Shown: in pieces, positions 23,169-33,425 of the stretch
Layout of the letters: each line of letters starts with the position of its first letter
How positions within the stretch are numbered: position 1 is the stretch's first letter
Assembly: GCA_007449985.2 (NCBI GenBank)
Contig: VIIQ02000057.1
Coordinates: 124,001 to 188,000, forward strand
Direction: 5' to 3'
Length of the DNA: 64,000 nucleotides
From: Desmodesmus armatus
Lineage: Eukaryota > Chlorophyta > Chlorophyceae > Sphaeropleales > Scenedesmaceae
Program-made: the position numbers and the translations under genes
Notes under the pieces: model-generated
Databases searched by the model: none
What the model was told of the DNA's origin: nothing
Seen by the model: the letters and a program-made list of their open reading frames with translations, nothing else

Positions 23169-23534
23169 GAGTATCATACACTACAAACCTGCAGACCCCA
23201 AAGCCTAGCTGTGTCAGCAGTCGACTGCATGAGCTCATTGCCCGTTTTGTGGCACTTCAAGCATGCTGCTGGGCTTGGCTGAGCAACTGCAGTGTGGTTG
23301 GACCGTGGAAGCACCAACTAGTGTTGTCTGAGTATGTCTCCTGCATGCGTTGTAAGTTGTTTCATGCAGCGTCTGCAGTTGCAGTGCATTGCTCTGCATG
23401 TCCTGAGGGCCAGCAGGATACTCCAAGATTGCCAGAAGGACCCAGGAAAAATCATTTGTGCATTGGTATTATTGTTTGATACTTCTGTAACTATTCAATG
23501 CCTGTGTACAGCACCAACTACTGTGTGGGTCTTG

Positions 23535-23672
23535 TAGTGCCTATGTAGCGCGCTTGTAGTTGACGCTACAACGGCAACGCTACAAAAAACTTGTAGCGTA
23601 CCCAAGACTGCAAACGCGCTACATACACACTGCAAACGCGCTACAAAGACACTCTTTTGTAGCGTGTTTGTG
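23535..23672. repeat. Palindromic TGTAGCG / CGCTACA cluster
   Basis: TGTAGCG occurs on the plus strand at least three times and its complement CGCTACA at least four times within 140 bp, together with two direct copies of CTGCAAACGCGCTACA. The region can fold on itself in several ways. It may be the remains of a fold-back transposon. Confidence 0.7.
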
Positions 23673-23750
23673 GCTGGTCTGCACTGACAGAGTGAAGATG
23701 CACACGGCAACTGTACCATGATGCCGAAGATGCCGAACAGGCATGCGTGC

Positions 23751-24002
23751 TCACCGTCGATACATCATTGTTTCAACAGCCTTCTGATCATAGCATGACT
23801 TGGTGGCAGGTGCTTCCTGTTCAACCCCTTCATGCTGCCTCCAAAAGCCCGACATTGGTGGCAAGCCCGACATTGGTATGTCAGGACTTGGAATGACTCC
23901 AAATTGTCTGGTAACAGGCTCGAAGCAGGCTCGAAGCAGCGCAGTCTGTTTTGGTGTTTGACCACTGTCGAGCAATGTCAGGTGCATGAATTCAGCCGTC
24001 AT
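23751..24002 (-). pseudogene. Exon of a gene family also present at 63165-63350
   Basis: The minus-strand translation runs from ACFEPVTRQFG through LPPMSGFWRQHEGV to ETMMYR and then a GTGAGC donor. The exon at 63350-63165 reads CYAPVTKNFG, LPPLSGFWREHVGV, DTMMYK, so both descend from the same coding exon. Here the next exon in order, present at 63073-62751 for the other copy, is absent; the space is filled by a palindromic repeat and a LINE tail. Function is unknown. It is called a fragment. Confidence 0.6.
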
Positions 24003-24129
24003 GAGCAGCAGTGCCCCGTTGTCTGCATCGACTTCCTGACCACCGCTGCTGTCTCTCTTTGCGTACGACAGCAGAACTGGTGGCGGCGGTCCAGGGGGCA
24101 GAGAGCCCCCCTGCCTTTAAGACCCTATA

Positions 24130-24508
24130 GGGTACGTTTCTACTGTGGCGCGTTGCAACGCCAGTTGCGACTGGTTCGTTGCAAAACAACCCAGTCGCGA
24201 TGAGGGTGTCACGTTTCTGCTAGGAGTTGCAACGACAGCGTCGCAGAGCTGTCACGCTCTCTCCAGAGCGTTCTAGGCCACCCCGCATGCCCAGAACATA
24301 ATGATATGATTGCTCAAATATTTGAAGTGCATCACCACACTTGTGACGCTTCAATAAAAGCCAGTACTACCCCCTTGGCCATTTTGCGACGCCCCCCACT
24401 TTGCAACGCCTTGCAACGTCGTTGCGACTGCACATCACGTTTCAACTGAGTTTGCAACGACGTCGCAAGGAGTTGCAACGCGTTGCAAATCTCAGTAGAA
24501 ACGTCACC
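24130..24508. mobile_element. TIR element with TA flanks and internal TTGCAACG words
   Basis: GGGTACGTTTCTACTG at the left and CAGTAGAAACGTCACC at the right are inverted with 14 of 16 matches. TA sits directly outside both, as after Tc1/mariner-type insertion. The interior is packed with TTGCAACG-like words on both strands and has no coding frame. Part of the element (24130-24300) is repeated in inverted orientation at 50655-50782. Confidence 0.75.
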
Positions 24509-24631
24509 TAATTTACATTGCAACCACGCAGGTCTTCTTAGGGTTTTGCACTGACAGAGAACTGAACTGAACTGTGTCACCCTCAGGCATTTTGCGGAAG
24601 CTTTGTCGTCATATGTGGAAAATCAGTAGTC

Positions 24632-25955
24632 ATGAGTTCGCTTTCCGCCCCTGCCGCACGAACAAGAGCAGTCGTCAAAAGATGGGCTGTCGCTGCAGCT
24701 GTAGTTGTGATGGCGCTTCTCTACATGGATGATACTTCCAACCTCATCATCATCTCTCGGGCCAGTGTACACCGCATGGCCACGCCTGTTGGGGAAAGAA
24801 CGTCCCTGGTCCCCGCTGGCACTACTGTATTGACTTTCCTCAGGTAGGTCCGACAATCATCTTGCAAGAGCATCTCTGCAGGGCTGACGATCACAATAGA
24901 CTTCACACTCATTAAACCTCGATATGCAGGTCAGAAGACATTGTTATAGTCAACAACAGCCCTTACTTTGCTATGTGGCAGAGGCCTTGCATCACAGCTT
25001 TGACGGGCTTGGCATCCATCACAGGATGGCCAGCAGCATACCTGATGGGACCAATGCCACTTGCATACTTTTTGTGACACATGAGGGGGTGAAGCTGCCC
25101 ACCAAGTACATCAGCTACAACTTTGAGCAGCTGACCACAGACAAGCAGTGGTTGCCAGACCTTTTCGAGAAATTAAGGTGATCATCCAGCTTGAAGACGT
25201 CACGTCTTTGCCACCCACTCGTTACTCTCGCACAGCCAGACATAGTTGAGCACGCTTGATCATATATGTCATCTGTGTCCATGAAGTGGCAGCCCATGAT
25301 TGTTACAACCACTGCTTACTGCTTCACTACTATGCAGGCATGCTCAGATGGTGTGGGACTACTCTTTGGCAAACATCAAGGTGTGAATGCACATGGCATC
25401 AACAATACTTTCCATGTCCCGTTAGGATATGACGAAACCATAGAAAATCCTGTGGATGCAGCAGTACAGAGGACCATTGACGTCATGTTTGTTGGCGCTG
25501 TCAATGGGAAACGGGAAGCCAAACTACAGCAGCTGACATCACTGCAGCTGCCGGCACCATTGTCCAGACCACTGAAAACCGAGTTTTCAGGTGCTTGGGG
25601 AAACGAACTCTTCCAGCGTTATAGGCAATCAAAGCTTGGATTGAATCTGCACTACTATGGAGGCAAGACCATCCTGGAGGTGCATCGTATCCTGCCCATG
25701 GTCATCAGCAAGGTGTTGGTGTTGTCAGAGCCCAGCCATGACAAGTGGTTGGACCAATCCCTCACTGGCGTCATCAACTACACAAACGCTGATGATATAC
25801 GCCAGTCTGTCATCAGTATGTTGAGTATGGACATTGAACAAGAAGCAGAACGGCGTTACCAGCTGTTGCTGAGCTGCTGTCGATACGATCATTACTTGCA
25901 AGCAGTTACTCAGCAGCCTTACCCCAAATGGGTTGCATCCCTCAAATCACGGTGA
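24632..25955 (+). CDS. Putative type II membrane glycosyltransferase (GT1/CgeB-like C-terminal domain), two frame breaks
   Basis: Exons 24632-24843, 24930-25177 and 25338-25955 have clear GT-AG borders. Exon 1 gives a membrane anchor (AVAAAVVVMALLY). Exon 2 contains EDIVIVNNSPYF and then, in another frame, VAEALHHSFDGLG. Exon 3 starts RHAQMVWDYSLANIK and continues, after a second shift, with FHVPLGYDETIE, RTIDVMFVGAVNGKREA, KLGLNLHYYG, LEVHRILPMVISKVLVLSE and LTGVINYTNADDI. The last block is the usual nucleotide-sugar-binding pattern of Glyco_trans_1_2-type enzymes. Both exon lengths fit one missing base each, near 24975 and 25382. Either the gene is decaying or the assembly lost two bases. 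Donor and acceptor sugars cannot be predicted. Confidence 0.65.
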
Positions 25956-25969
25956 TGTTTCTGTGACAC

Positions 25970-28450
25970 ATGCTGCCAGATCACATCAATAGGTCAGGGT
26001 GTAATCCAAATCAGTTTTGTAGTGTCAGTTTTGTAGTGTTGGACAGCGGCCAACTTGTTGAACTTGAGTCAGCTGCCAGGCCAGCACACCTCATCTTGAA
26101 CATCTGGTGCCTTGCAGTTTCCAAGGGATTGTCCCAACAGCTGTGCTGTCATTGCCATAAGCAGTGAGCACGGCGTTGATATGGTGTGTAGCCATTGCAG
26201 TATGCACGCCCTCACCAAGGAGCTCGGCATATACCGCTGAATAAGCACGGTGGTGCGTACAAATAATAAAATTCATGGGGAACCTGCATCGTACTGCCAG
26301 TCCCCATCAGCAGCAGAGGGCATGGCTGGTGAGCATGTTATGTCAGATGGTAGTTTCACTAGGTTGTGACGGGCCAGCCAAAGGCATGGTACCATCCAAT
26401 GGGTAACCGCTTAACCACATACTGCATGGCCACCACGCACTGAAGTGATTACAGGTGTGTCGAAGTACAAACTATACAGCATGGAGCCCTGCTATGCCGC
26501 TTTCCAACTGTCCCTATCGGGGCCAGGATGATGCATAAAACATCCATTTGATTATATGACTTTCCTCATATAGGCAGCAACAGGAAAACAATCAGACCAG
26601 GCTGGGTTTGGACCAGGCTTTCACCAACCTTCCAAGTCAACCTTCCTAGCGACCTTCCAGTCTGCGAGAAATAGCCGCAAACAGCGTGCATGCACACAGT
26701 AGTCCCACCATTAACATTTTGACGGTATTTGCAAGCACTGATCTTAGTTGCTGGGCGGCACGTCGTCCTTCATGGGCTCGCGCTGGATTGCCTAGGCCAG
26801 CAGCTACAGGGGCGATGCAGCTCCCAAACTGGCAGCAAACAACTGCAATAAACATTTCAACATTGTGTGCAGCTGCGGGCCTGCTGTTCTGACGAGGTCC
26901 CTGCAGTTGACAGTAGGGCTTGCATGGAGGGAAGCTGATGCTGTCCTACCCTTGCTCGCTAAGCCCAAGCAGCACAGACGACCTTGACAAGGAATAGCTG
27001 TACTTGCTGCAGCAGCAGCACCAAATGCATGCAGCTGGGGGGTGCGGTCTACCAGCAGTGGGAACAACAGCATGTCTGTGTCGCTGTACAGCTGTATCAT
27101 GCACCTTCGCAGGTGTGCAGCCTTGGCAAGGCATGAGAAGCTGAAAGACCGCATGCAGCCATCCCCTTGCAGCGCTTATTGGCAGCACAGAGCACAGCAG
27201 GCAAGGCGAGGCTCTACTGCAGTCACCCACAACTGACCCATGCTGCTGTAACATGTTATAACATGGGGGGGGGGGGGCTAGAGGGCTGCTATGGGTGCCT
27301 TGGGGACCTGAAACCAAAACGGTGCAGTATTTTTTGTAAAAAATAATGGTGCAGACGGCGCTGCAGGAAAGCGCTGCATGTGCGAGAAATTGTGGTTTTT
27401 ATTTTTTATTTTCGTCTCTCAATAAGCACACTAATCAGCGCAAGAAGAACTTGTCAAGTGTTTGATGACCGCTCCTTGGATGACACCTGCAAGCTGTCAG
27501 AGGTCGCGAATTGATCAAAATGAACTCCCCTGTGTGAACACCCCTTTATGTGTTGTTGTTTTTGGGTTGATGGATCTGTCAAAAAGCTTATCACTGCATG
27601 CTTATGAGCATTCTGTGAACAAACTGTAAATACTATGCCTTCCAGGCATTGCCTGCATGCACATGCCGTAACTGAGCAGTTGCCAATGCCGCCCATCTCA
27701 GTCCCCTATTGTGCAAAGTGTTTGCAGGCCAGTACAACTCAATAGTTGCCTCAACCAAGGGGAAGTTGTTCAAGAACGCTGGCAAGCCAGTGAGACACAC
27801 AGGCTGGCTCCAGCCAGGCCTGTAGGTCTGTGTGTGATTTGTTACAGAGGCCCCGTCAAATCGGGACTTAAGCTGCGACCATTGGCAACAGGGCACACCA
27901 ATCCATTATGCCCCCCAAAGTAACATAGGCGCCACCAAAACTTCAGTCAGGTTCAGTGATAGGACAGAGGGCACATATGGGCACAACAAGGGTTGAGCAA
28001 GCGGCATGCATGCACATGACATGAAGCAAGCGAAGCACTGTCCATGGGCAAGGCATAGAGCATGAAATGATGCGGCCTTGTGAAAAGCACATGAACAGGA
28101 ACTGTCCATGAGAAAGCACATGCACATACCACAAGCAAACACTGGATGCAGGCGACTCGGGCCGCCCTGACAGCAGGTAGCAGCATGCACGCACTCACTC
28201 ACTCACTCATTGGTTGTTACATTGAGATCCCCGAAAGACCCAGCCCACACCATGTAAGCTCAGGGACCCATAACCATGTCCCTCCAGTGCAACTTAAGGC
28301 GCCACCTCCTTCGCAAGAGCAGCAGACCACCTGCAACACACAAGGTTCACGCAACCTCAGCCCTGCCTGCAAGCACAGCTGCTAACACTCCACTGCACTG
28401 TAGGTCTCGTAGCACAAAGCCCTACTGCACTGCAGGTCCCCTCTGGGGAT
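25970..28450. other. Gene-poor intergenic region
   Basis: No gene could be modelled. A minus-strand segment at about 27154-27000 (HLRRCMIQLYSDTDMLLFPL) and another at 27830-27710 (LPAFLNNFPLVEATIELYWP) look coding in composition but have no supported exon borders. A poly-G run lies at 27266-27277, and a GTGTGAACACCCC string at about 27532 resembles the end of the TIR element at 41867. Confidence 0.4.
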
Positions 28451-28458
28451 AATGAACA

Positions 28459-28715
28459 GGGAGGTAGCTTAATGGGGAAAGCTAATGCTGGAGAGATCCG
28501 GGTTCGAATTCCGGCCCACCCACCGAAAAGCCCTATGTTGGGACGGCTGTTCTCAGTCGCGTGTGCATGGCCTAAGTGCTGTAGTACATGTGGGGGGTGT
28601 ACGGGTTCAACTCCCATGCGAGTTTGGTCTGGGCGCTGGGCACCTCCTGAGTACAAAGGGTGTTTAGGCGACTCTCATCGGTGTGAGGCTAGGCCTCGGG
28701 CTCTTGAACCACAAG
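28459..28715 (+). mobile_element. SINE-like element with two tRNA-like modules
   Basis: The first module starts GGGAGGTAGCTTAATGG (A-box like), has a D-stem AGCT/AGCT and a B-box GGGTTCGAATTCC in a good T-arm, and ends CCCACCC opposite the GGGAGGT start. At about 63 bases it is too short for a normal tRNA because the anticodon arm is cut down. A second module at about 28559-28625 has ATGGCCTAAGTGC and GGGTTCAACTCCC. A unique tail follows. Part of module two and the tail recur at 43697-43813. A functional tRNA is unlikely. Confidence 0.6.
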
Positions 28716-28828
28716 AGTGAGAGAGTGGCTTCAACAGCCCGCAGCACGTCCTGTGATGCAAGGAACACAATGCCTTGCAGACGCAAGTATGCTTGGAGTC
28801 GCTACACGCAGACCCTGGTGCTGTGCGG

Positions 28829-30690
28829 TCCAAATGGCACCTAACTACCTTCCAGATCAGTCATCTGTCCGTGCCTTCGTCAAGTCCGCGGCGTCTTGTC
28901 CAAGCTTTCATGACTATCCGCAAGGTTTCGTTCATCAAGACGCCTGGTGATACTGCTTGGACAGCCCCAGAGCAGCATGCAGCTACTGTACTGATCTGCT
29001 GCCTCGTCCATGGAGCTACAGGCACAGTTGCAGGCCTTCGCCAAGTGTGTATGCAGATCTGGCAGTTGAAAAGCCCGTGGAAGTCGGTGTAGGGTCATCA
29101 CCCGCAGGCTGTGCTGGAGGGCCTGAGAAGACTCAGGTAACAGGTACGCATCAAGCAGTCCGTGCTTTAGACCACCCTGCAGCCCTGCATCCTTCTGCTA
29201 CTATCAACAGACGTTCTGTGGGGATCCGCAGTCTTGCCCATCCAAAGTCCCACACCAAAACGGCTCTTTGTAAGGGCCAACTGAGAGCAACTGCACACAA
29301 GAAGGCTGCAGGGAGGCATCCACACTGTGCACTGCATCTGGGATGTTCTGCATGTTGTGCTGATGCCTGCTTCAGGCTCATTGTCTCACTTCATGCTGCT
29401 GCTGCTGCTGCTGCACTTGGGCAACTCATGTGCAGGTGCTGGCCCTCTCTGCAAGTCTTGCTTCATCTCTGGAGCTCGGCTGCAGCAACCGCTTGATGAG
29501 TGGCAGTGGTTCAGCCGGGCTGTCCTGTGCAAGATGATGTGGAGAATCAGTCCTTGTTACGCACAAAAGGTGGGAGTGCCCTTGTCTATACAACATGCTC
29601 AGCTGGGCAAGCAACAGCCTCAAAGCTTGAAGCAATGGCAAGATGTAGTTGGCTCGTACTGATAACCACTTCTCCACTGGTAACGATTTCCATTTTCATC
29701 CGCGCAGGGAATCCTGCATCTCATGGGTTGTGCCACAAGCTGTGCTGGTCTTCAGTTACGACTGGTATACAACAGGTAAGAATAACAGGGAGGTTGATGG
29801 CATCTGTTGCTCAGTGGCGCATGGGAGTGTCTTGGACAGACATTATGTCGCAGCATGCTCCAGCCTCGTCTGTGACTGGAGCATGTCGCATCTGGGCAGC
29901 TGCAGCCAGGTTTGTGCTTAGTAGGGATGCATCGGCACCATGTCACTGCTGTGTTGTCATGGTGCGCAGCAGCAGCAGCATGGGGTCACAGTTGGTTGGT
30001 AGAGCAGAGGTACGCAGTAGTGGCAGTTCACAACGCTGGTGTTCAGGCCTGCGCACACAGCATCAGCGCCAACGACTGTGCTGCAAAAGGGTGTGCTGCA
30101 AAAGGGTGTGCTGCAACAGGCACAGCTGCAGCAGTGGGGGCATGTATCAGACACTGTGAGTTGCAGCAGCAGCGCAGCGGCAGTGCCTGTAGGTATTGTG
30201 CCCTGCCAGCAGCTGGCGCCGGCAGCTGCTGTGTGCAGAGTCAGATGTTTGTTCCACTTACCTTCCCCCTGTTGATAGCAGGGTCACACAATGGTGCAGC
30301 TCAGGCTGGTGCTTTGTCATGTGCTTGCAGGCAGAGAAAAGCGCCGTCAACCCCTTGGCAAGAGCAGAGTCAGCTGTTGCACTGTACAACACTGGCAGTT
30401 GCTGCAGGACTCGCCGACTGTTGCTGATGTGGTGCTTAGGTTGTTGGTTGCCCCTCCTGCAGTGGCCAGAATGTTGGCAATTTGTCACCGCTGCCAGCGC
30501 ACAGCACGGCGCAGTGTTTGAACCATGCATGTGTGTTGTGCTGTATCTTGCATCTGCTGTTTGATGTTGGGCTTGTGTGGTCTTGGCTAGAGCCATGAAT
30601 GTGAAGTGCATGGTTGCTGGCATTCTACGCAATGGCATCCACCGCCTGGTGGGACGTTGTGGCATGAAGTTGGGAAGGCATGTCTGACTG
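28829..30690 (+). pseudogene. Degenerate multi-exon gene in duplication arm B
   Basis: Exon-like pieces in order: MAPNYLPDQSSVRAF (28840), DEWQWFSRAVLCKMMW (29495), ESCISWVVPQAVLVFSYDW (29710), LLQDSPTVADVVLRLLVAPP (30400) with ARMLAICHRCQ, and MNVKCMVAGILRNGIHRLVG (30597) ending at a stop near 30686. Frames change between pieces and no complete chain of splice sites could be built. The first piece resembles DYLSDHPFIGRF in the other inverted duplication (38530), suggesting related genes in both. No family is recognised. A transposon-encoded protein is possible. Confidence 0.45.
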
Positions 30691-30864
30691 TAAGTAGTGT
30701 TGTGTCATTGCCTGGAGGAAGCAAGCTACTGCAGCATTGTTGCAGTATCAGCAGCTGTCTACTGTATGAGCTGGCAACCACTGGGTCGTGAATACAACAA
30801 CCCTGCATGCTGGCCCACATACAGCCTGGAAAAATGCCTAAAACAGCCCAGAAACCCCTACCGC

Positions 30865-31125
30865 TGGCTGAGCAAGTTACCGGCACATACCGTCGAATAC
30901 CGCACGGTTTACCGGTAGTTAACGCACTTACCGCCCATTTACCGTTGTCCACCGATGCGGTAAAATGGCGGTAAGTGCCGGTATTTGGACCGGTATCGTG
31001 CGGTAAGTGCCGGCATCGCTGCATCAGCCAGCGGTACGAGGCGGTAGGCCACCGGCCATTACCGGCCAATAATGGCACTTTAGGCAGTTACCGCACAGAT
31101 ACCACCGGTACCCTTCCCATAGTGA
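30865..31125. repeat. Degenerate TACCGG array
   Basis: TACCGG, CCGGTA, GGTAAGTGCCGG and related words recur through 260 bp. The end contains ACCACCGGTACCCTTCCCAT, also found at 8830-8850. Confidence 0.65.
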
Positions 31126-31149
31126 TTAGCGTGTGCCTGCGCTTGCCAG

Positions 31150-33425
31150 AGCCCTTCACGCAACCTTCGCTCAACCCCGGCAAGTAAAACTCGCGCAACC
31201 AGTTTAGTTTAGCGGTGCACCCTGCCTATCCGGCATGGTCCACCTGCAGCAGTTGACAGCGCTCCCGTTGCATGCGTTCAGTGATCACCCTTCCCAGGCC
31301 ATGACCTGCACTGGCCTGCACGCGGTTCTGCATACTGGCGGCCAGTATTCAGAAGTTGAACTGAATTTCAGTTCAATTCAGTTGAAGTTCAAGTTGTCTT
31401 CCAGTGTTCACGAAAGTGCACCGCGCACACCGCACTGCAGTGTTCGAGAGCCCTGTGCAGGGTTTGAGAGGCTTAGTAATCAACATTCTGCCAGGCCACC
31501 ACCCGGCATAATCCACAGTGGAACCTGAAGGAAAATTTGGCCCTTACCAAGCCCTTCCATGTTTTTGTGTCCTGCGCAGCAAAATCCCCTAGTCTGCCTT
31601 GCCTTGACACTACATCCCACTAGCTCCCAACTCCCCTGTTTTTGCCCTGGATTTGTGCCTCCTTATTTCTACTACCATGAGCCCATGGTTGGAATGTTTG
31701 GATAAAAGTGTGTGAGTGCACACTGTATTACACACCCTGTGGCTTGTTGAATTGCCATTTTGCATTTGCTGGGGGGGGGGGGGGCTAATCCCACCGGCCG
31801 GCCACACACACAACAGGTGAACCCAACTGCCGGGCGCCCAAGGCAAAGCCTCACACCAATGAAATCACCTTACACCCTATACCAGGACGAGTCCAGTGCC
31901 CGACCAAAAAAAAGCGTGATAGTGGAACCCACACACCTCCTTGGTGTGCTAAAGCGACTGCCAGCGCAGCGCAACCATGCACACCCTACCAGTATTCACT
32001 GGCCGCCCCGATAAAGGAGTCTGAACACCGACACAGATCGGCATATTGAAATGTCATGAAAGGACCAGCATTCAGCAGTGAATGAGCTCAGCAGCCTGCT
32101 GCCCCAAGTTGGGGTGCTCAACTGCACTTGTGGTGAACCCAAGTCAAAGCTCGGCCACAGGCAGCTGCACAACCCCAATAGGCGGCAGCCCTTTTAGTGC
32201 TTTGCCATTAAAGGTCCCACAGGAGTGACCATACACAGGACGGCAGGCATGACAGTAGCCGTGCACACAAGCCAGGGGCTCCTGAGGAAACTGGGACAAA
32301 GCCATCACAACACTGCCAGCTTGCAGCTGTGTCATATATGCACGACCTCGACCTTGGTGTGAATGGCAGCTGCCGTGTAGGTCTTTTGTAGGGCGGAGGG
32401 AAGGGGTGGTCTTTTTGCTGGTCTTGCTGCAGGTTGCCTATAATATTCATCCATCTTTTGCTCCACCCAGTCCATTCACTGCAAAGCTCACAGCCCAGCA
32501 GTGAATGGACTGTACTCACGTACATTCCGCCCTCCCTACATGTTGATGATCCACAGCTTTTGTCCAAGGTGTGATGCAAGAACTTGCCAGGTCGGTGTCA
32601 GATGTATGTATACATGCAGTACATACTGCAGTTAATGCGCAGACAAAGCAGCTCAAAAGGCACGATTAAATGTTCAACATCGCAGTCGCTTGTCAAAGCA
32701 TCCCTGACTGTGTAAAGAGAGGACTGCACATCGCAAGTAAGCTGCGGCCTGTGTGAGCCAGACACATTGTGGCAGCTTTTAAAGGCTTCTGCAAGCAGCA
32801 AAGGAAGCAAAGGCACCAAAGGCCCATACCATGCCATAATATATGCACGGTTGTGCTTCAGCCTGCTGAGCACATGATGACTTCAAGGCACTCACAATCA
32901 CTCAAGAGAGGGGGGAAGGGGCGGGTCAGCCCCTTTCCCTCCCCGCCGTTTGTTATGGGACCTGCTCCCCCCTTTCACTCATCGCGATCACCGGGCAATT
33001 CGCCTTCGAACGTGGTAGCAGATCCCAGGGCGAAAGTGTTCGTTCTGCATGCCCTCCATGCAAAGCAGGCACGATCTTATATGTATTGCACCCGAGTATA
33101 TCAGTACCCCTGCCCTGCCCCAGGCTGACGCTTCTCGCAACGCCGTTATCGCAACGCCGAGGCGGCCTCCGTTCGGGAGCGGTTGGGACACGCATATTTT
33201 GAAAGCAAATTCAACATGTCGTAAAATTTTGCACCGCGTCACAGTTATCAGGGTCATAGCCCATTGGGTTCTAGCCAATACTAACGCTGCCATGTAACTG
33301 CCATGTCAGTGAGCTTGAAAAGCGGTAATATCCTCGTCGGGACCATGTGCTTCAAAGACTGACCATCGCATGGTTTGTGTCTAGTGGTCTGAACGTGCAT
33401 AAAACTGGCCAGGTCTGAAACCGAC
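31150..33425. other. Gene-poor region upstream of the GT17 gene
   Basis: No exon chain was found. It has a poly-G run at 31771-31783, a TGAATTTCAGTTCAATTCAG palindrome-rich stretch near 31360-31390 and a fragment with GTTTAGTTTAGCGGTGCACCCTG at 31200-31222 that recurs near 41750 and 43178. The last few hundred bases should contain the GT17 promoter; no clear TATA box is evident. Confidence 0.4.

Larger units (their letters stand above)
28800..31150 (+). repeat. Inverted segmental duplication, arm B (partner 2570-4950)
   Basis: The plus strand here equals the minus strand of 4950-2570 with modest divergence. It starts near ATGGCACCTAACTACCTTCC and ends in a TACCGG array. The arms are about 24 kb apart and enclose the GT18, Crypton and 24.6-kb glycosyltransferase genes, so recombination between them would invert that block. 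Confidence 0.8.

Noticed and set aside
26804..27896. Coding-looking minus-strand segments in the 26-28 kb gap
   Set aside because: Composition is suggestive but no consistent splice sites or family motif could be found.
28459..28521. Functional tRNA gene
   Set aside because: The A and B boxes and T-arm are good, but the anticodon arm is too short and a second tRNA-like unit follows; a SINE is more likely.
32144..32579. Cys-rich minus-strand frames upstream of GT17
   Set aside because: No motif, no supported borders, and interrupted by stops in the most plausible frame.
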